Shown: piece after piece, positions 14,795 to 20,905 of the stretch
Layout: each line of letters starts with the position of its first letter
Position numbering within the stretch: position 1 is the stretch's first letter
DNA from: UM-FILTER-40-17 sp032251335
Lineage (GTDB): Bacteria > Bacteroidota > Bacteroidia > Flavobacteriales > Flavobacteriaceae
DNA: 22,150 nucleotides
Assembly: GCA_032251335.1 (NCBI GenBank)
Contig: JAVVDW010000027.1
Location: forward strand, 1 to 22,150
Direction: 5' to 3'
Notes under the pieces: model-generated
What the model saw: only the letters and a program-made list of their open reading frames with translations
Told to the model about the DNA's origin: nothing
The model's database searches: none
Program-made: the position numbers and the translations under genes

Positions 14795-15356
14795 ATTTTG
14801 GGAACAAAAATACCAAAGTGACGATACGGGCTGGGATTTGGGAGCACCTTCACCACCCATAACCCATTACGTAGATCAAATTGAAGATAAAAGTCTCAAA
14901 ATTTTGATACCCGGCGCCGGCAATGCCTACGAGGCTGCCTATTTGCTGAAAAATGGATTTACGCAGGTAACAGTTGTAGACATTGCACCTTCGCCAATAA
15001 ACAATTTGGCCAAACAGTATGCTTCAAATTACCTGACGCTCATCAATCAAGATTTTTTTGGGATAGAAGAACAGTACGATTTAATACTCGAGCAAACCTT
15101 TTTTTGTGCCTTACAACCATCCTTTAGAGAACAATATGCCAAAAAAATGAACGAACTACTTATTCCCGGCGGCAAACTGGCGGGACTTCTGTTTGACTTT
15201 CCCCTTTCAGAGGAAGGACCGCCATTTGGTGGCGATATCCAGACCTATAAGGCTCTTTTTTCTCCTTATTTTAAAATTTCTACCCTGACGCCTAGTCATA
15301 ATTCTGTAAAACCGAGACTGGGAAGGGAACTCTTTTTTATCTTTGAAAAAAAATAA
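14784..15356 (+). CDS. TPMT-family class I SAM-dependent methyltransferase
   Basis: This 190-residue protein has the thiopurine methyltransferase-like layout: FWEQKYQSDDTGWDLGAPSPP (5-25), SAM-binding motif I ILIPGAGNAYEA (residues 40-51), an acidic strand end TVVDIAP (63-69), then DLILEQTFFCAL (about 100-111) and the post-motif PGGKLAGLLF. TPMT-like bacterial enzymes methylate S, Se or Te compounds or small thiols; the substrate here is unknown. The start at 14784 (MNREFW) fits the family better than the in-frame ATGs 9 to 24 bp earlier. It overlaps the S4-protein gene by 11 bp and ends 1 bp before the phosphoribosyltransferase ATG, so the three genes form a tight operon. Confidence 0.85.
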   Translation: MNREFWEQKYQSDDTGWDLGAPSPPITHYVDQIEDKSLKILIPGAGNAYEAAYLLKNGFTQVTVVDIAPSPINNLAKQYASNYLTLINQDFFGIEEQYDLILEQTFFCALQPSFREQYAKKMNELLIPGGKLAGLLFDFPLSEEGPPFGGDIQTYKALFSPYFKISTLTPSHNSVKPRLGRELFFIFEKK

Positions 15357-15357
15357 T

Positions 15358-15858
15358 ATGCAAACCGAAAGCAAAACCATTATCTTGGATGCCATTCAAA
15401 TCGAACATAAAGTTCGCCGCATTGCTTATCAAATCTACGAAACCAATATAGACGAACCGTGTATTGTTTTGGCCGGAATTCATCAAAACGGCTATGTTTT
15501 TGCTGAAAAATTGACAAAATATCTTGAAAAAATCTCAACACTCCGCGTGATACTTTGTCGTGTAGATCTCGATAAAAACATGCCCGAATCTCCTATAAAA
15601 ACATCACTGACACCCGATCAATACAAGCACAAATCTTTAGTTTTGGTGGATGATGTTTTAAATTCGGGAAAAGTTTTAATGTATGCTGTTCGCCATTTTT
15701 TGGATGTGCCTTTAAAGCAATTTAAGACTGCGGTTCTTATCAATCGCAATCACAAACGCTATCCTGTAAAAGCAGATTTTAAAGGCCTTTCGCTGTCAAC
15801 TTCTCTGCAAGAACACGTGGAGGTGGATTTTGACAAAAAAGAAGTTTATTTATCTTGA
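15358..15858 (+). CDS. PyrR-like phosphoribosyltransferase
   Basis: The 166-residue product is a type I phosphoribosyltransferase. The PRPP-binding loop is SLVLVDDVLNSGKVLMYA (93-110), with the DD pair at residues 98-99. The fold begins with a helix and IVLAGIHQNGYVFAEKL (36-52), which contains the PPi-loop position. It resembles PyrR (a uracil phosphoribosyltransferase and pyrimidine attenuator) in size and pattern, but no pyr gene is next to it and no attenuator is seen upstream, so a regulatory function is not supported. The ATG at 15358 lies 1 bp after the methyltransferase stop; a TTG 15 bp upstream is less likely. Its last 13 bp overlap the convergent aroK gene. Confidence 0.82.
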   Translation: MQTESKTIILDAIQIEHKVRRIAYQIYETNIDEPCIVLAGIHQNGYVFAEKLTKYLEKISTLRVILCRVDLDKNMPESPIKTSLTPDQYKHKSLVLVDDVLNSGKVLMYAVRHFLDVPLKQFKTAVLINRNHKRYPVKADFKGLSLSTSLQEHVEVDFDKKEVYLS

Positions 15859-16406
15859 TTTTTAAGGCTTTCCAATATTTCTTTTGCAATATTTTCAGGC
15901 GTTTTTCCGTCTGTAGATACCAAAATCGGGGCTTGAAAATAAAACGATTGACGCTCAAAAAGATGTTTGGCAATAAAAGTTTCCAAGTCTGTTTTGCTTT
16001 GATGAAATTGCAATATTGGTCGTTTGGCAGTTTCAGATAAGAGCCGCTCGGCTAAGGTGGTTACACTTGTCTTGAGGTAGATTACATACCGTGTGGATTC
16101 AAGTATATCTTCCATATTATCAAAGTAGCATGGCGTGCCGCCTCCCAACGAAATAATCTGTGGAGCTGATAGCGACAACAATTCCCGAAGGTATTTTTTT
16201 TCAAGTTTTCTAAAGTATATTTCACCTTTAGATTCGAATATTTGTGCAATCTTTTGTTGCGCTTTCTCTTCTATGTATTCGTCTAAATCGGTAAACTGAT
16301 GTGCTGTAATTTTCGCAATACTTTTGCCTATTAGAGATTTACCGCAACCCATATAGCCCAACAAGACTATGTGTTCCTGCAATTTGTCTAAATTTTCTAT
16401 AGCCAT
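15846..16406 (-). CDS. aroK: Shikimate kinase
   Basis: This 186-residue P-loop kinase phosphorylates shikimate at O3 in the route to chorismate and aromatic amino acids. The Walker A motif is GYMGCGKS (17-24). The shikimate-binding DLDEYIE has D40 and D42, followed by EIYFRKLE with R66 and the substrate-binding SLGGGTP (86-92). The lid/adenine region KRPIL follows at about 128-132. Length is typical. The MAIENLDKLQ extension before EHIVLLGYMG is a little longer than in many homologues. The start is supported by a TAAATTTG -7 box upstream. It converges on, and overlaps by 13 bp, the phosphoribosyltransferase gene, and diverges from the tRNA operon. Confidence 0.95.
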   Translation of the reverse strand: MAIENLDKLQEHIVLLGYMGCGKSLIGKSIAKITAHQFTDLDEYIEEKAQQKIAQIFESKGEIYFRKLEKKYLRELLSLSAPQIISLGGGTPCYFDNMEDILESTRYVIYLKTSVTTLAERLLSETAKRPILQFHQSKTDLETFIAKHLFERQSFYFQAPILVSTDGKTPENIAKEILESLKNQDK

Positions 16407-16429
16407 GTAAACCGTTTTTGGGTTGATGG

Positions 16430-16437
16430 CAAATTTA
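16430..16437 (-). promoter_or_regulatory. Putative -7 box for aroK
   Basis: The minus strand reads TAAATTTG, an exact match to TAnnTTTG, 24 bp upstream of the aroK ATG. No TTG is found at the expected -33 distance. Confidence 0.45.
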
Positions 16438-16450
16438 AAATAATTTCATC

Positions 16451-16481
16451 TTGTATAATGAAGATATACATACTATATTTG
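16451..16481 (+). promoter_or_regulatory. Promoter of the tRNA operon
   Basis: TTG at 16451-16453 and TATATTTG at 16474-16481 are separated by 20 bp, the ideal Bacteroidota -33/-7 arrangement. The predicted transcript starts about 10 bp before the first tRNA-Lys. Confidence 0.8.
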
Positions 16482-16498
16482 CACCCGCTTTTAAGCAA

Positions 16499-16571
16499 GA
16501 TTCGTTAGCTCAGTTGGTAGAGCACAACACTTTTAATGTTGGGGTCCTGGGTTCGAGCCCCAGACGGATCA
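16499..16571 (+). tRNA. tRNA-Lys (anticodon TTT)
   Basis: A 73-nt cloverleaf: acceptor GATTCGT/ACGGATC, D arm with AGCTCAGTTGGTAGAGC, anticodon stem CAACA/TGTTG with loop CTTTTAA (anticodon TTT at 16532-16534), and T arm with GGTTCGAGCC. Discriminator A at 16571; CCA is not encoded (CTA follows). It is the first gene of a three-tRNA operon. Confidence 0.97.
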
Positions 16572-16584
16572 CTAGAATAAGAAA

Positions 16585-16657
16585 GACTCGTTAGCTCAGT
16601 TGGTAGAGCACAACACTTTTAATGTTGGGGTCCTGGGTTCGAGCCCCAGACGGGTCA
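16585..16657 (+). tRNA. tRNA-Lys (anticodon TTT), second copy
   Basis: This copy differs from the first tRNA-Lys at only two of 73 positions, which form the third acceptor pair (T-A in copy 1, C-G here), so pairing is preserved. Anticodon TTT is at 16618-16620. An encoded CCA follows at 16658-16660, unlike the first copy. It begins 13 nt after copy 1. Confidence 0.97.
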
Positions 16658-16662
16658 CCAAA

Positions 16663-16746
16663 GCCCAGGTGCTGAAATTGGTAGACAGGCATGGTTGAGG
16701 GCCATGTGTCCATTAGGACGTGCAAGTTCGATTCTTGTTCTGGGCA
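16663..16746 (+). tRNA. tRNA-Leu (anticodon GAG)
   Basis: An 84-nt class II tRNA: acceptor GCCCAGG/TCTGGGC (one G-U), D arm TGCTGAAATTGGTAGACAG, anticodon stem CATGG/CCATG with loop TTGAGGG (anticodon GAG at 16697-16699), a long variable arm (GTGTCCATTAGGACG), and T arm GCAAGTTCGATTCTTGT. CCA is not encoded. It starts 2 nt after the CCA of the second tRNA-Lys. Confidence 0.96.
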
Positions 16747-16758
16747 CGTTAGTTAAAC

Positions 16759-16789
16759 AAGGTTATCTAAACTTAGGTAACCTTTTTTT
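16759..16789 (+). terminator. Rho-independent terminator of the tRNA operon
   Basis: AAGGTTATCTAA (16759-16770) pairs with TTAGGTAACCTT (16773-16784) over essentially its full length with one U-G pair, followed by a seven-T run. It is the strongest terminator in the window and isolates the tRNA operon from the downstream regulator gene. Confidence 0.85.
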
Positions 16790-16806
16790 ATGCCTATCAA
16801 AATATT

Positions 16807-16836
16807 TGTTTAATATTGCATAAAAAATATTAAACA
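16807..16836 (+). promoter_or_regulatory. Operator-like 30-bp dyad at the merR start
   Basis: TGTTTAATATT (16807-16817) and AATATTAAACA (16826-16836) form a perfect 11-bp inverted repeat with an 8-bp centre, ending on the A of the merR-type ATG. Its outer half-sites TGTTTAA and TTAAACA recur with the same 16-bp spacing upstream of crtI. A degenerate -7 box TAATATTG (16811-16818) lies inside it. This position suits an autorepression site; binding is inferred. Confidence 0.65.
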
Positions 16837-17732
16837 TGGTAAAGTCTGTTTTTAGTATAAAAGACTTAGAAAATTTAAGCGGCATCAAGGCGCATACCAT
16901 TCGTATCTGGGAAAAGAGGTATAATCTGTTGGTGCCGGAACGCACAGATACCAACATCAGACACTATAACCTCTCCAACTTGCAGAAGTTGCTGAATGTG
17001 ACACAGCTGTATCACAACGGTTATAAAATTTCAAAAATTGCCAAGCTTTCCAACGAAAAAATTCACCAGCTTGTTGTCGATATCGCCAATGATCAAACGC
17101 CGCAGGAATCTGCCATAGCCTCTTTTAAGATGGCCATGGTAAACTTTGATGCCAATTTGTTTCACAATACCTATTTGGGCTTGGCAAAGAAATTTAGCTT
17201 TTCAGAAATCTTTTTGGAAACCTTTGTGCCACTTCTCAATGAGTTAGGCCTTCTTTGGCAAGCAGAAGTAGTCCGTCCTTCTCACGAACATTTTATTACG
17301 GGTTTAATCAAACAAACCATCATAGCGAACATCAAACAAAATCACATTGAACAAGCAGACTCTGCTCACAATGGCGTGTATGTTTTGTACCTGCCCAACA
17401 ATGAAATTCACGACATTGGCCTTACTTACATTTATTACCACCTGCTGAGTAAAAAACACAAAACTATTTACCTTGGTCAATCCATGGATATCGAATTTCT
17501 CAAAGATTTTAACAGTTTCTACGAAAACATCATTTTTGTGACTTACCTCACAGTACAACCCGAGCCCGAAAAGGTTAATGAATACGTACAAACTTTTCAA
17601 CATGAAGTAAACCCCGAAGGGCGTCATCAACTTTGGCTGCTTGGAAGGCAAACACAATACTTTACGGACTATGAAAAATACCCCGATGTCCGAATATTTG
17701 ACACGCTTTATAAATTAACTCAAAAAGTTTAG
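16836..17732 (+). CDS. MerR-family regulator with CarH/LitR-type B12-binding motifs
   Basis: The 298-residue protein has an N-terminal MerR winged helix-turn-helix (about 5-72: FSIKDLENLSGIKAHTIRIW, EKRYNLLVPERTDTNIRHYN). A helical B12-cap domain (about 90-165) follows, then a cobalamin-binding Rossmann-like domain (180-298). The two diagnostic motifs of CarH photoreceptors are both present: W-x9-EH (W141, E151, H152) and ExHxxG (E190, H192, G195), where H192 would be the lower axial ligand. In CarH, adenosylcobalamin promotes a tetrameric repressor that light disassembles. The gene directly precedes crtI and its promoter shares an operator-like dyad with that of crtI, so control of carotenoid genes is strongly inferred. 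Light or B12 dependence is not shown. Confidence 0.88.
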   Translation: MVKSVFSIKDLENLSGIKAHTIRIWEKRYNLLVPERTDTNIRHYNLSNLQKLLNVTQLYHNGYKISKIAKLSNEKIHQLVVDIANDQTPQESAIASFKMAMVNFDANLFHNTYLGLAKKFSFSEIFLETFVPLLNELGLLWQAEVVRPSHEHFITGLIKQTIIANIKQNHIEQADSAHNGVYVLYLPNNEIHDIGLTYIYYHLLSKKHKTIYLGQSMDIEFLKDFNSFYENIIFVTYLTVQPEPEKVNEYVQTFQHEVNPEGRHQLWLLGRQTQYFTDYEKYPDVRIFDTLYKLTQKV

Positions 17733-17747
17733 TTAAAAACATTTAGT

Positions 17748-17777
17748 TGTTTAAATTTTAGATATATTTGTTAAACA
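17748..17777 (+). promoter_or_regulatory. Operator-like dyad and -7 box of crtI
   Basis: TGTTTAA (17748-17754) and TTAAACA (17771-17777) are separated by 16 bp, exactly as in the dyad at the regulator gene. The perfect -7 box TATATTTG (17763-17770) sits inside, touching the right half-site. A repressor bound here would cover the promoter. The predicted transcription start is about 10 bp before the crtI ATG at 17787. Confidence 0.68.
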
Positions 17778-17786
17778 AAAATATTT

Positions 17787-19280
17787 ATGCAAGTTACCAT
17801 ATTGGGTTCGGGATTTTCTTCTCTCTCTGCGGCTGCCTACTTGGCAAAATCGGGATATAAAGTTGTTTTACTCGAAAAAAACAGCAGCTTTGGTGGTAGG
17901 GCAAGAAGGTTGCAGCGCGACGGTTTTTCTTTTGATATGGGGCCAACATGGTATTGGATGCCCGATATTTTCGATCGATTTTTTGCGGATTTTGGGAAAA
18001 AAACTGCCGATTATTACGATTTGCACAAACTAAATCCGGCCTACGAAGTTTACTTTGACATTCAAGATTCAGTGGTGATTTCGGACAATATCGAAAAAAT
18101 AAAAGCAGTCTTTGAATCGATAGAAACCGGCGCCGCAGAAAAACTGGACGATTTTATGCAGATGGCTCACGACAATTATGAAATTGCCATCAAAGATTTG
18201 GTGTACAGACCCGGCGTCTCTCCTTTAGAGTTGATTACGCCTGAAACCATCAAAAAAATAGGGCAATTCACCAGCACCATTAGCAAGGAAGTTCGCAAGA
18301 GATTCAAGAACCGCAGGTTGATCCAGATACTCGAATTCCCCGTGTTGTTTTTAGGTGCCAAACCTTCCGATACACCCGCCTTTTACAGTTTTATGAACCA
18401 AGCAGATTTTGGCCTCGGTACCTTCCATCCGCAAAAAGGCATGTTTAGCGTGGTTGAGGCCATGGTGCACTTGTGCAAAAGTTTGGGTGTGGAAATGCAT
18501 ACAAACGCAGAAGTAAGTGAAATTTTGACAGAAAGAAACAAAGTGTCCGGTGTTTTGGTTCATGATAATGTGTTTCACACAGATATCTTGCTATCCGGCG
18601 CAGATTACCACCATACCGAAAGTCTTTTGCCACCATCATTCAGGATGTATTCTGAGCAATATTGGGACAAAAAAACTTTTGCACCTTCATCGCTCCTTTT
18701 CTATGTGGCCTTTGATAAAAAAATAGAAAATGTGTCGCACCATACACTCTTTTTTGATGTAGATTTTGACACACATGCCCAAGATATTTATGACCATCCC
18801 AAATGGCCCGAAAATCCTTTGTTCTATGCGAGCTTTCCTTCCAAAACAGATGACTTTTTTGCACCTGAAGGATGTGAAGCCGCTACATTTCTGATTCCGC
18901 TTGCGCCCGGTCTTGAAGACAGTGTCGAGATGAGAAATGTATTTTTCGACAAGATTATGCATCGGTTAGAATTGCTCACTAAACAATCGCTCCGGCAAAA
19001 TATTATTTTTAAAGAATCGTTCTGTGTCAATGATTTCGTAGAGCAATATCACTCCTACAAAGGAAACGCTTACGGCATGGCAAATACCTTGTTTCAAACC
19101 GCTTTTTTGAGGCCGAAACTCAAAAGTAAAACCTTAAAAAATATGTATTTCACAGGTCAACTAACAGTGCCCGGACCCGGTGTGCCTCCTGCGCTGATTT
19201 CCGGAAAATTGGTTTCCGAACTCATTGTCAAACACCATCCGTTTACTATAAAGAAAGACCAAAGACTCAACTTTGTATAA
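17787..19280 (+). CDS. crtI: Phytoene desaturase
   Basis: The 497-residue FAD-dependent enzyme introduces double bonds into phytoene to give lycopene. The N-terminal dinucleotide fold is ILGSGFSSLSAAAYLAKSGY (5-24), followed by VVLLEKNSSFGGRAR (26-40) and FDMGPTWYWMPD (49-60). The C-terminal signature YFTGQLTVPGPGVPPALISG matches the CrtI-type desaturase family. Length is normal. It is the first structural gene after the MerR/B12-type regulator, with a 54-bp gap that holds a -7 box within the shared operator-like dyad. The enzyme associates with the membrane, where its substrate lies. Related ketolase-type or CrtD-like enzymes are alternatives, but the crtB and crtZ neighbours favour phytoene desaturase. 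Confidence 0.94.
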   Translation: MQVTILGSGFSSLSAAAYLAKSGYKVVLLEKNSSFGGRARRLQRDGFSFDMGPTWYWMPDIFDRFFADFGKKTADYYDLHKLNPAYEVYFDIQDSVVISDNIEKIKAVFESIETGAAEKLDDFMQMAHDNYEIAIKDLVYRPGVSPLELITPETIKKIGQFTSTISKEVRKRFKNRRLIQILEFPVLFLGAKPSDTPAFYSFMNQADFGLGTFHPQKGMFSVVEAMVHLCKSLGVEMHTNAEVSEILTERNKVSGVLVHDNVFHTDILLSGADYHHTESLLPPSFRMYSEQYWDKKTFAPSSLLFYVAFDKKIENVSHHTLFFDVDFDTHAQDIYDHPKWPENPLFYASFPSKTDDFFAPEGCEAATFLIPLAPGLEDSVEMRNVFFDKIMHRLELLTKQSLRQNIIFKESFCVNDFVEQYHSYKGNAYGMANTLFQTAFLRPKLKSKTLKNMYFTGQLTVPGPGVPPALISGKLVSELIVKHHPFTIKKDQRLNFV

Positions 19281-19382
19281 ATAGATTTAAAGAAATTTGT
19301 AAACCCATCAAAAAGAATAGATAAAACATCCATGCATATTACATTCATTCAAAAAAAAATGATGATGGATTTTAACTCCGAA

Positions 19383-19413
19383 TCTGAAAAACAACAAATA
19401 TAAACAGATGAAA
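19383..19413 (+). repeat. 31-bp direct repeat in the crtB leader, copy A
   Basis: This 31-bp segment is repeated at 19474-19504 with two C/T differences (29/31 identical), 91 bp apart. It ends with ATAAACAGATGAAA, so each copy supplies an ATG. Copy A starts a 26-codon frame; copy B starts crtB. Confidence 0.75.
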
Positions 19414-19488
19414 CACCCATGTAAAAAGAGTGACAAACAGGAGGATGATTATCCTAGGTCGTTCCGTCTGACATTTGAAAAACAATAA
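19408..19488 (+). CDS. Possible 26-codon leader ORF upstream of crtB
   Basis: The frame begins at the ATG of repeat copy A, encodes MKHPCKKSDKQEDD followed by YPRSFRLTFEKQ, and stops 10 bp before the crtB ATG. Its start context is identical to that of crtB because of the duplication. The peptide is hydrophilic, matches nothing I know, and could be a coupled leader peptide or just debris of a local duplication. A shorter frame (19359-19403, MMMDFNSESEKQQI) precedes it. Confidence 0.25.
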   Translation: MKHPCKKSDKQEDDYPRSFRLTFEKQ

Positions 19489-19504
19489 ATATAAACAGAT
19501 GAAA
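19474..19504 (+). repeat. 31-bp direct repeat in the crtB leader, copy B
   Basis: The second copy of the 19383-19413 repeat includes the crtB ATG at 19499-19501. The offset of 91 bp is not a multiple of three, so the two ATGs are in different frames. Confidence 0.75.
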
Positions 19505-20338
19505 TCTTTATTTGACATCGTATCACAAAAAGTAAGCAGGCAGGTAACGCACAGCTACAGCACTTCCTTTTCCTTGGCTACAAAACTTTTGGCAGGAAGC
19601 ATCAGACAAGATATTTACAATATTTATGGTTTTGTACGTTTGGCTGACGAAATTGTTGATTCTTTTATTGAATACCCCCAAGCCGCACTCTTTGACGATT
19701 TTGAAAAACAATTATACGATGCACTTCACAAAAGAATAAGCCTAAATCCTGTGCTAAATGCTTTCCAGGAAACCTATCACAAGTACGATTTGGATATAAA
19801 TGCTGTAGAGGCTTTTATGGCGAGTATGCGCGCAGATCTTTCAAAAAAGATATACAAAGACAGTCAAGAATACCAAAAATATATATATGGTTCTGCCGAT
19901 GTAGTGGGCTTGATGTGTTTAAAAGTTTTTGTAAAAGGTGATGATGCTTTTTACAACCGGCTAAAAAGCAAGGCCGAAAAGCTCGGCTCCGCTTTTCAAA
20001 AGGTAAATTTTTTGAGAGATTTAAAAGCCGATCATGAATTACTAAACCGATCCTATTTTCCGAACGTGAATTTGGATAATATGGATGAGATGACAAAGGA
20101 GAAACTTATAATGGAGATTGATGCTGATTTTAGAGACGCTTACCAAGGCATTCTTCAGCTGCCTGTTGAAGCCAGATTGGGCGTGTACACAGCGTATGTT
20201 TACTACCAAAGACTTTTGCGCAAACTCAAACGAACGCCTTCGCATCAAATTAAAACACGCAGAATACGCGTTCCAAATTACGAGAAAATTGGCCTCTTGG
20301 CACAGAGTTATATGCGTTATAGATTAAATATTTTATAA
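19499..20338 (+). CDS. crtB: Phytoene synthase
   Basis: The 279-residue prenyltransferase condenses two geranylgeranyl diphosphates to phytoene, the first committed carotenoid step. Both aspartate-rich motifs are clear: D50-EIV-D54 in VRLADEIVDSF, and D174-LKA-D178 in NFLRDLKADHE. HSYSTSFSLATKLL (18-31) and RSYFP (184-188) are also family features. The ATG at 19499 is chosen over an in-frame TTG 24 bp upstream because it gives the usual short N-terminus and lies in the repeated start context. The 218-bp gap after crtI carries a local duplication. crtZ follows after 9 bp, so those two are probably co-translated. Confidence 0.94.
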   Translation: MKSLFDIVSQKVSRQVTHSYSTSFSLATKLLAGSIRQDIYNIYGFVRLADEIVDSFIEYPQAALFDDFEKQLYDALHKRISLNPVLNAFQETYHKYDLDINAVEAFMASMRADLSKKIYKDSQEYQKYIYGSADVVGLMCLKVFVKGDDAFYNRLKSKAEKLGSAFQKVNFLRDLKADHELLNRSYFPNVNLDNMDEMTKEKLIMEIDADFRDAYQGILQLPVEARLGVYTAYVYYQRLLRKLKRTPSHQIKTRRIRVPNYEKIGLLAQSYMRYRLNIL

Positions 20339-20347
20339 ATTTGACCT

Positions 20348-20797
20348 ATGCAAACAATTGGTTGGATCTTAGTTTTTTTAGGTGCATTTGCCGGAATGGA
20401 ATTTATGGCATGGTTCACACACAAATTTGTAATGCATGGTTTTTTATGGTCTTTACATAAAGACCACCATCGCAAAGACCACGATTCGTGGTTTGAGCGC
20501 AACGATTTTTTCTTTTTGTTTTATGCTGCCGTTAGCATGGTCTGTGTCTTTTTGTGGCACAACCAAAATTGGTGGTACGGTTTACCTATTGGTCTTGGAA
20601 TTTTCGCTTACGGATTTACCTATTTTATGGTACATGATATTTTTATCCATCAGCGGTTTAAAATTTTCAGGAACGCTGACAATCGTTATGCCCGTGCTAT
20701 TAGACGTGCACATAAAATACACCACAAACACCTCGGCAAACACAAAGGCGAATGTTTTGGCATGTTGGTAGTGCCTTTAAAGTACTTCAAAGATTAA
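20348..20797 (+). CDS. crtZ: Beta-carotene hydroxylase
   Basis: This 149-residue membrane di-iron enzyme hydroxylates the beta-ionone rings of beta-carotene, giving zeaxanthin. The four histidine motifs of the CrtZ fatty acid hydroxylase-like family are complete: HKFVMH (25-30), HKDHH (37-41), HDIFIH (96-101) and HKIHH (122-126). Four hydrophobic segments (about 5-22, 53-69, 76-95 and a shorter one) support an integral membrane location. It follows crtB by 9 bp in the same operon. The substrate needs lycopene cyclisation, but no crtY is visible in the window, so the cyclase must be encoded elsewhere. Confidence 0.93.
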   Translation: MQTIGWILVFLGAFAGMEFMAWFTHKFVMHGFLWSLHKDHHRKDHDSWFERNDFFFLFYAAVSMVCVFLWHNQNWWYGLPIGLGIFAYGFTYFMVHDIFIHQRFKIFRNADNRYARAIRRAHKIHHKHLGKHKGECFGMLVVPLKYFKD

Positions 20798-20884
20798 TTT
20801 TTCGTTTGTAAGTTACCTGCTCAATTCAAGTCTCGATGTTTTATTTGTTTGTGGCAGCTCATATTTGACATTATTTTTTTAGCT

Positions 20885-20905
20885 TAGTCAAAATTTTTTT
20901 GACTA
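20885..20905 (+). promoter_or_regulatory. 9-bp hairpin ending at the glpF start codon
   Basis: TAGTCAAAA (20885-20893) and TTTTGACTA (20897-20905) are exact inverse complements around a 3-nt TTT loop. The last base is the A of the chosen ATG. In the mRNA this would cover the region normally bound by the ribosome; as DNA it could be an operator. No T-tail terminator shape follows. Confidence 0.45.

Noticed and set aside
15846..15858. Overlap of the phosphoribosyltransferase and aroK ends as a sign of a frameshift
   Set aside because: Both proteins have family-typical lengths and C-termini; this is an ordinary short convergent overlap.
16753..16759. Extra TTAAACA half-site before the tRNA terminator
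   Set aside because: No TGTTTAA partner lies at the 16-bp spacing used in the two crt-linked dyads; a 7-bp AT-rich word is expected by chance.
17304..17657. 117-codon minus-strand frame inside the MerR-type gene
   Set aside because: It is antisense to the B12-binding domain, whose motifs are intact; there is no promoter or start-site support.
19439..19447. AGGAGG with an ATG right behind it, as a strong ribosome-binding site
   Set aside because: There is no spacer between AGGAGG and the ATG, the frame that follows is not crtB, and Bacteroidota rarely depend on such sites.
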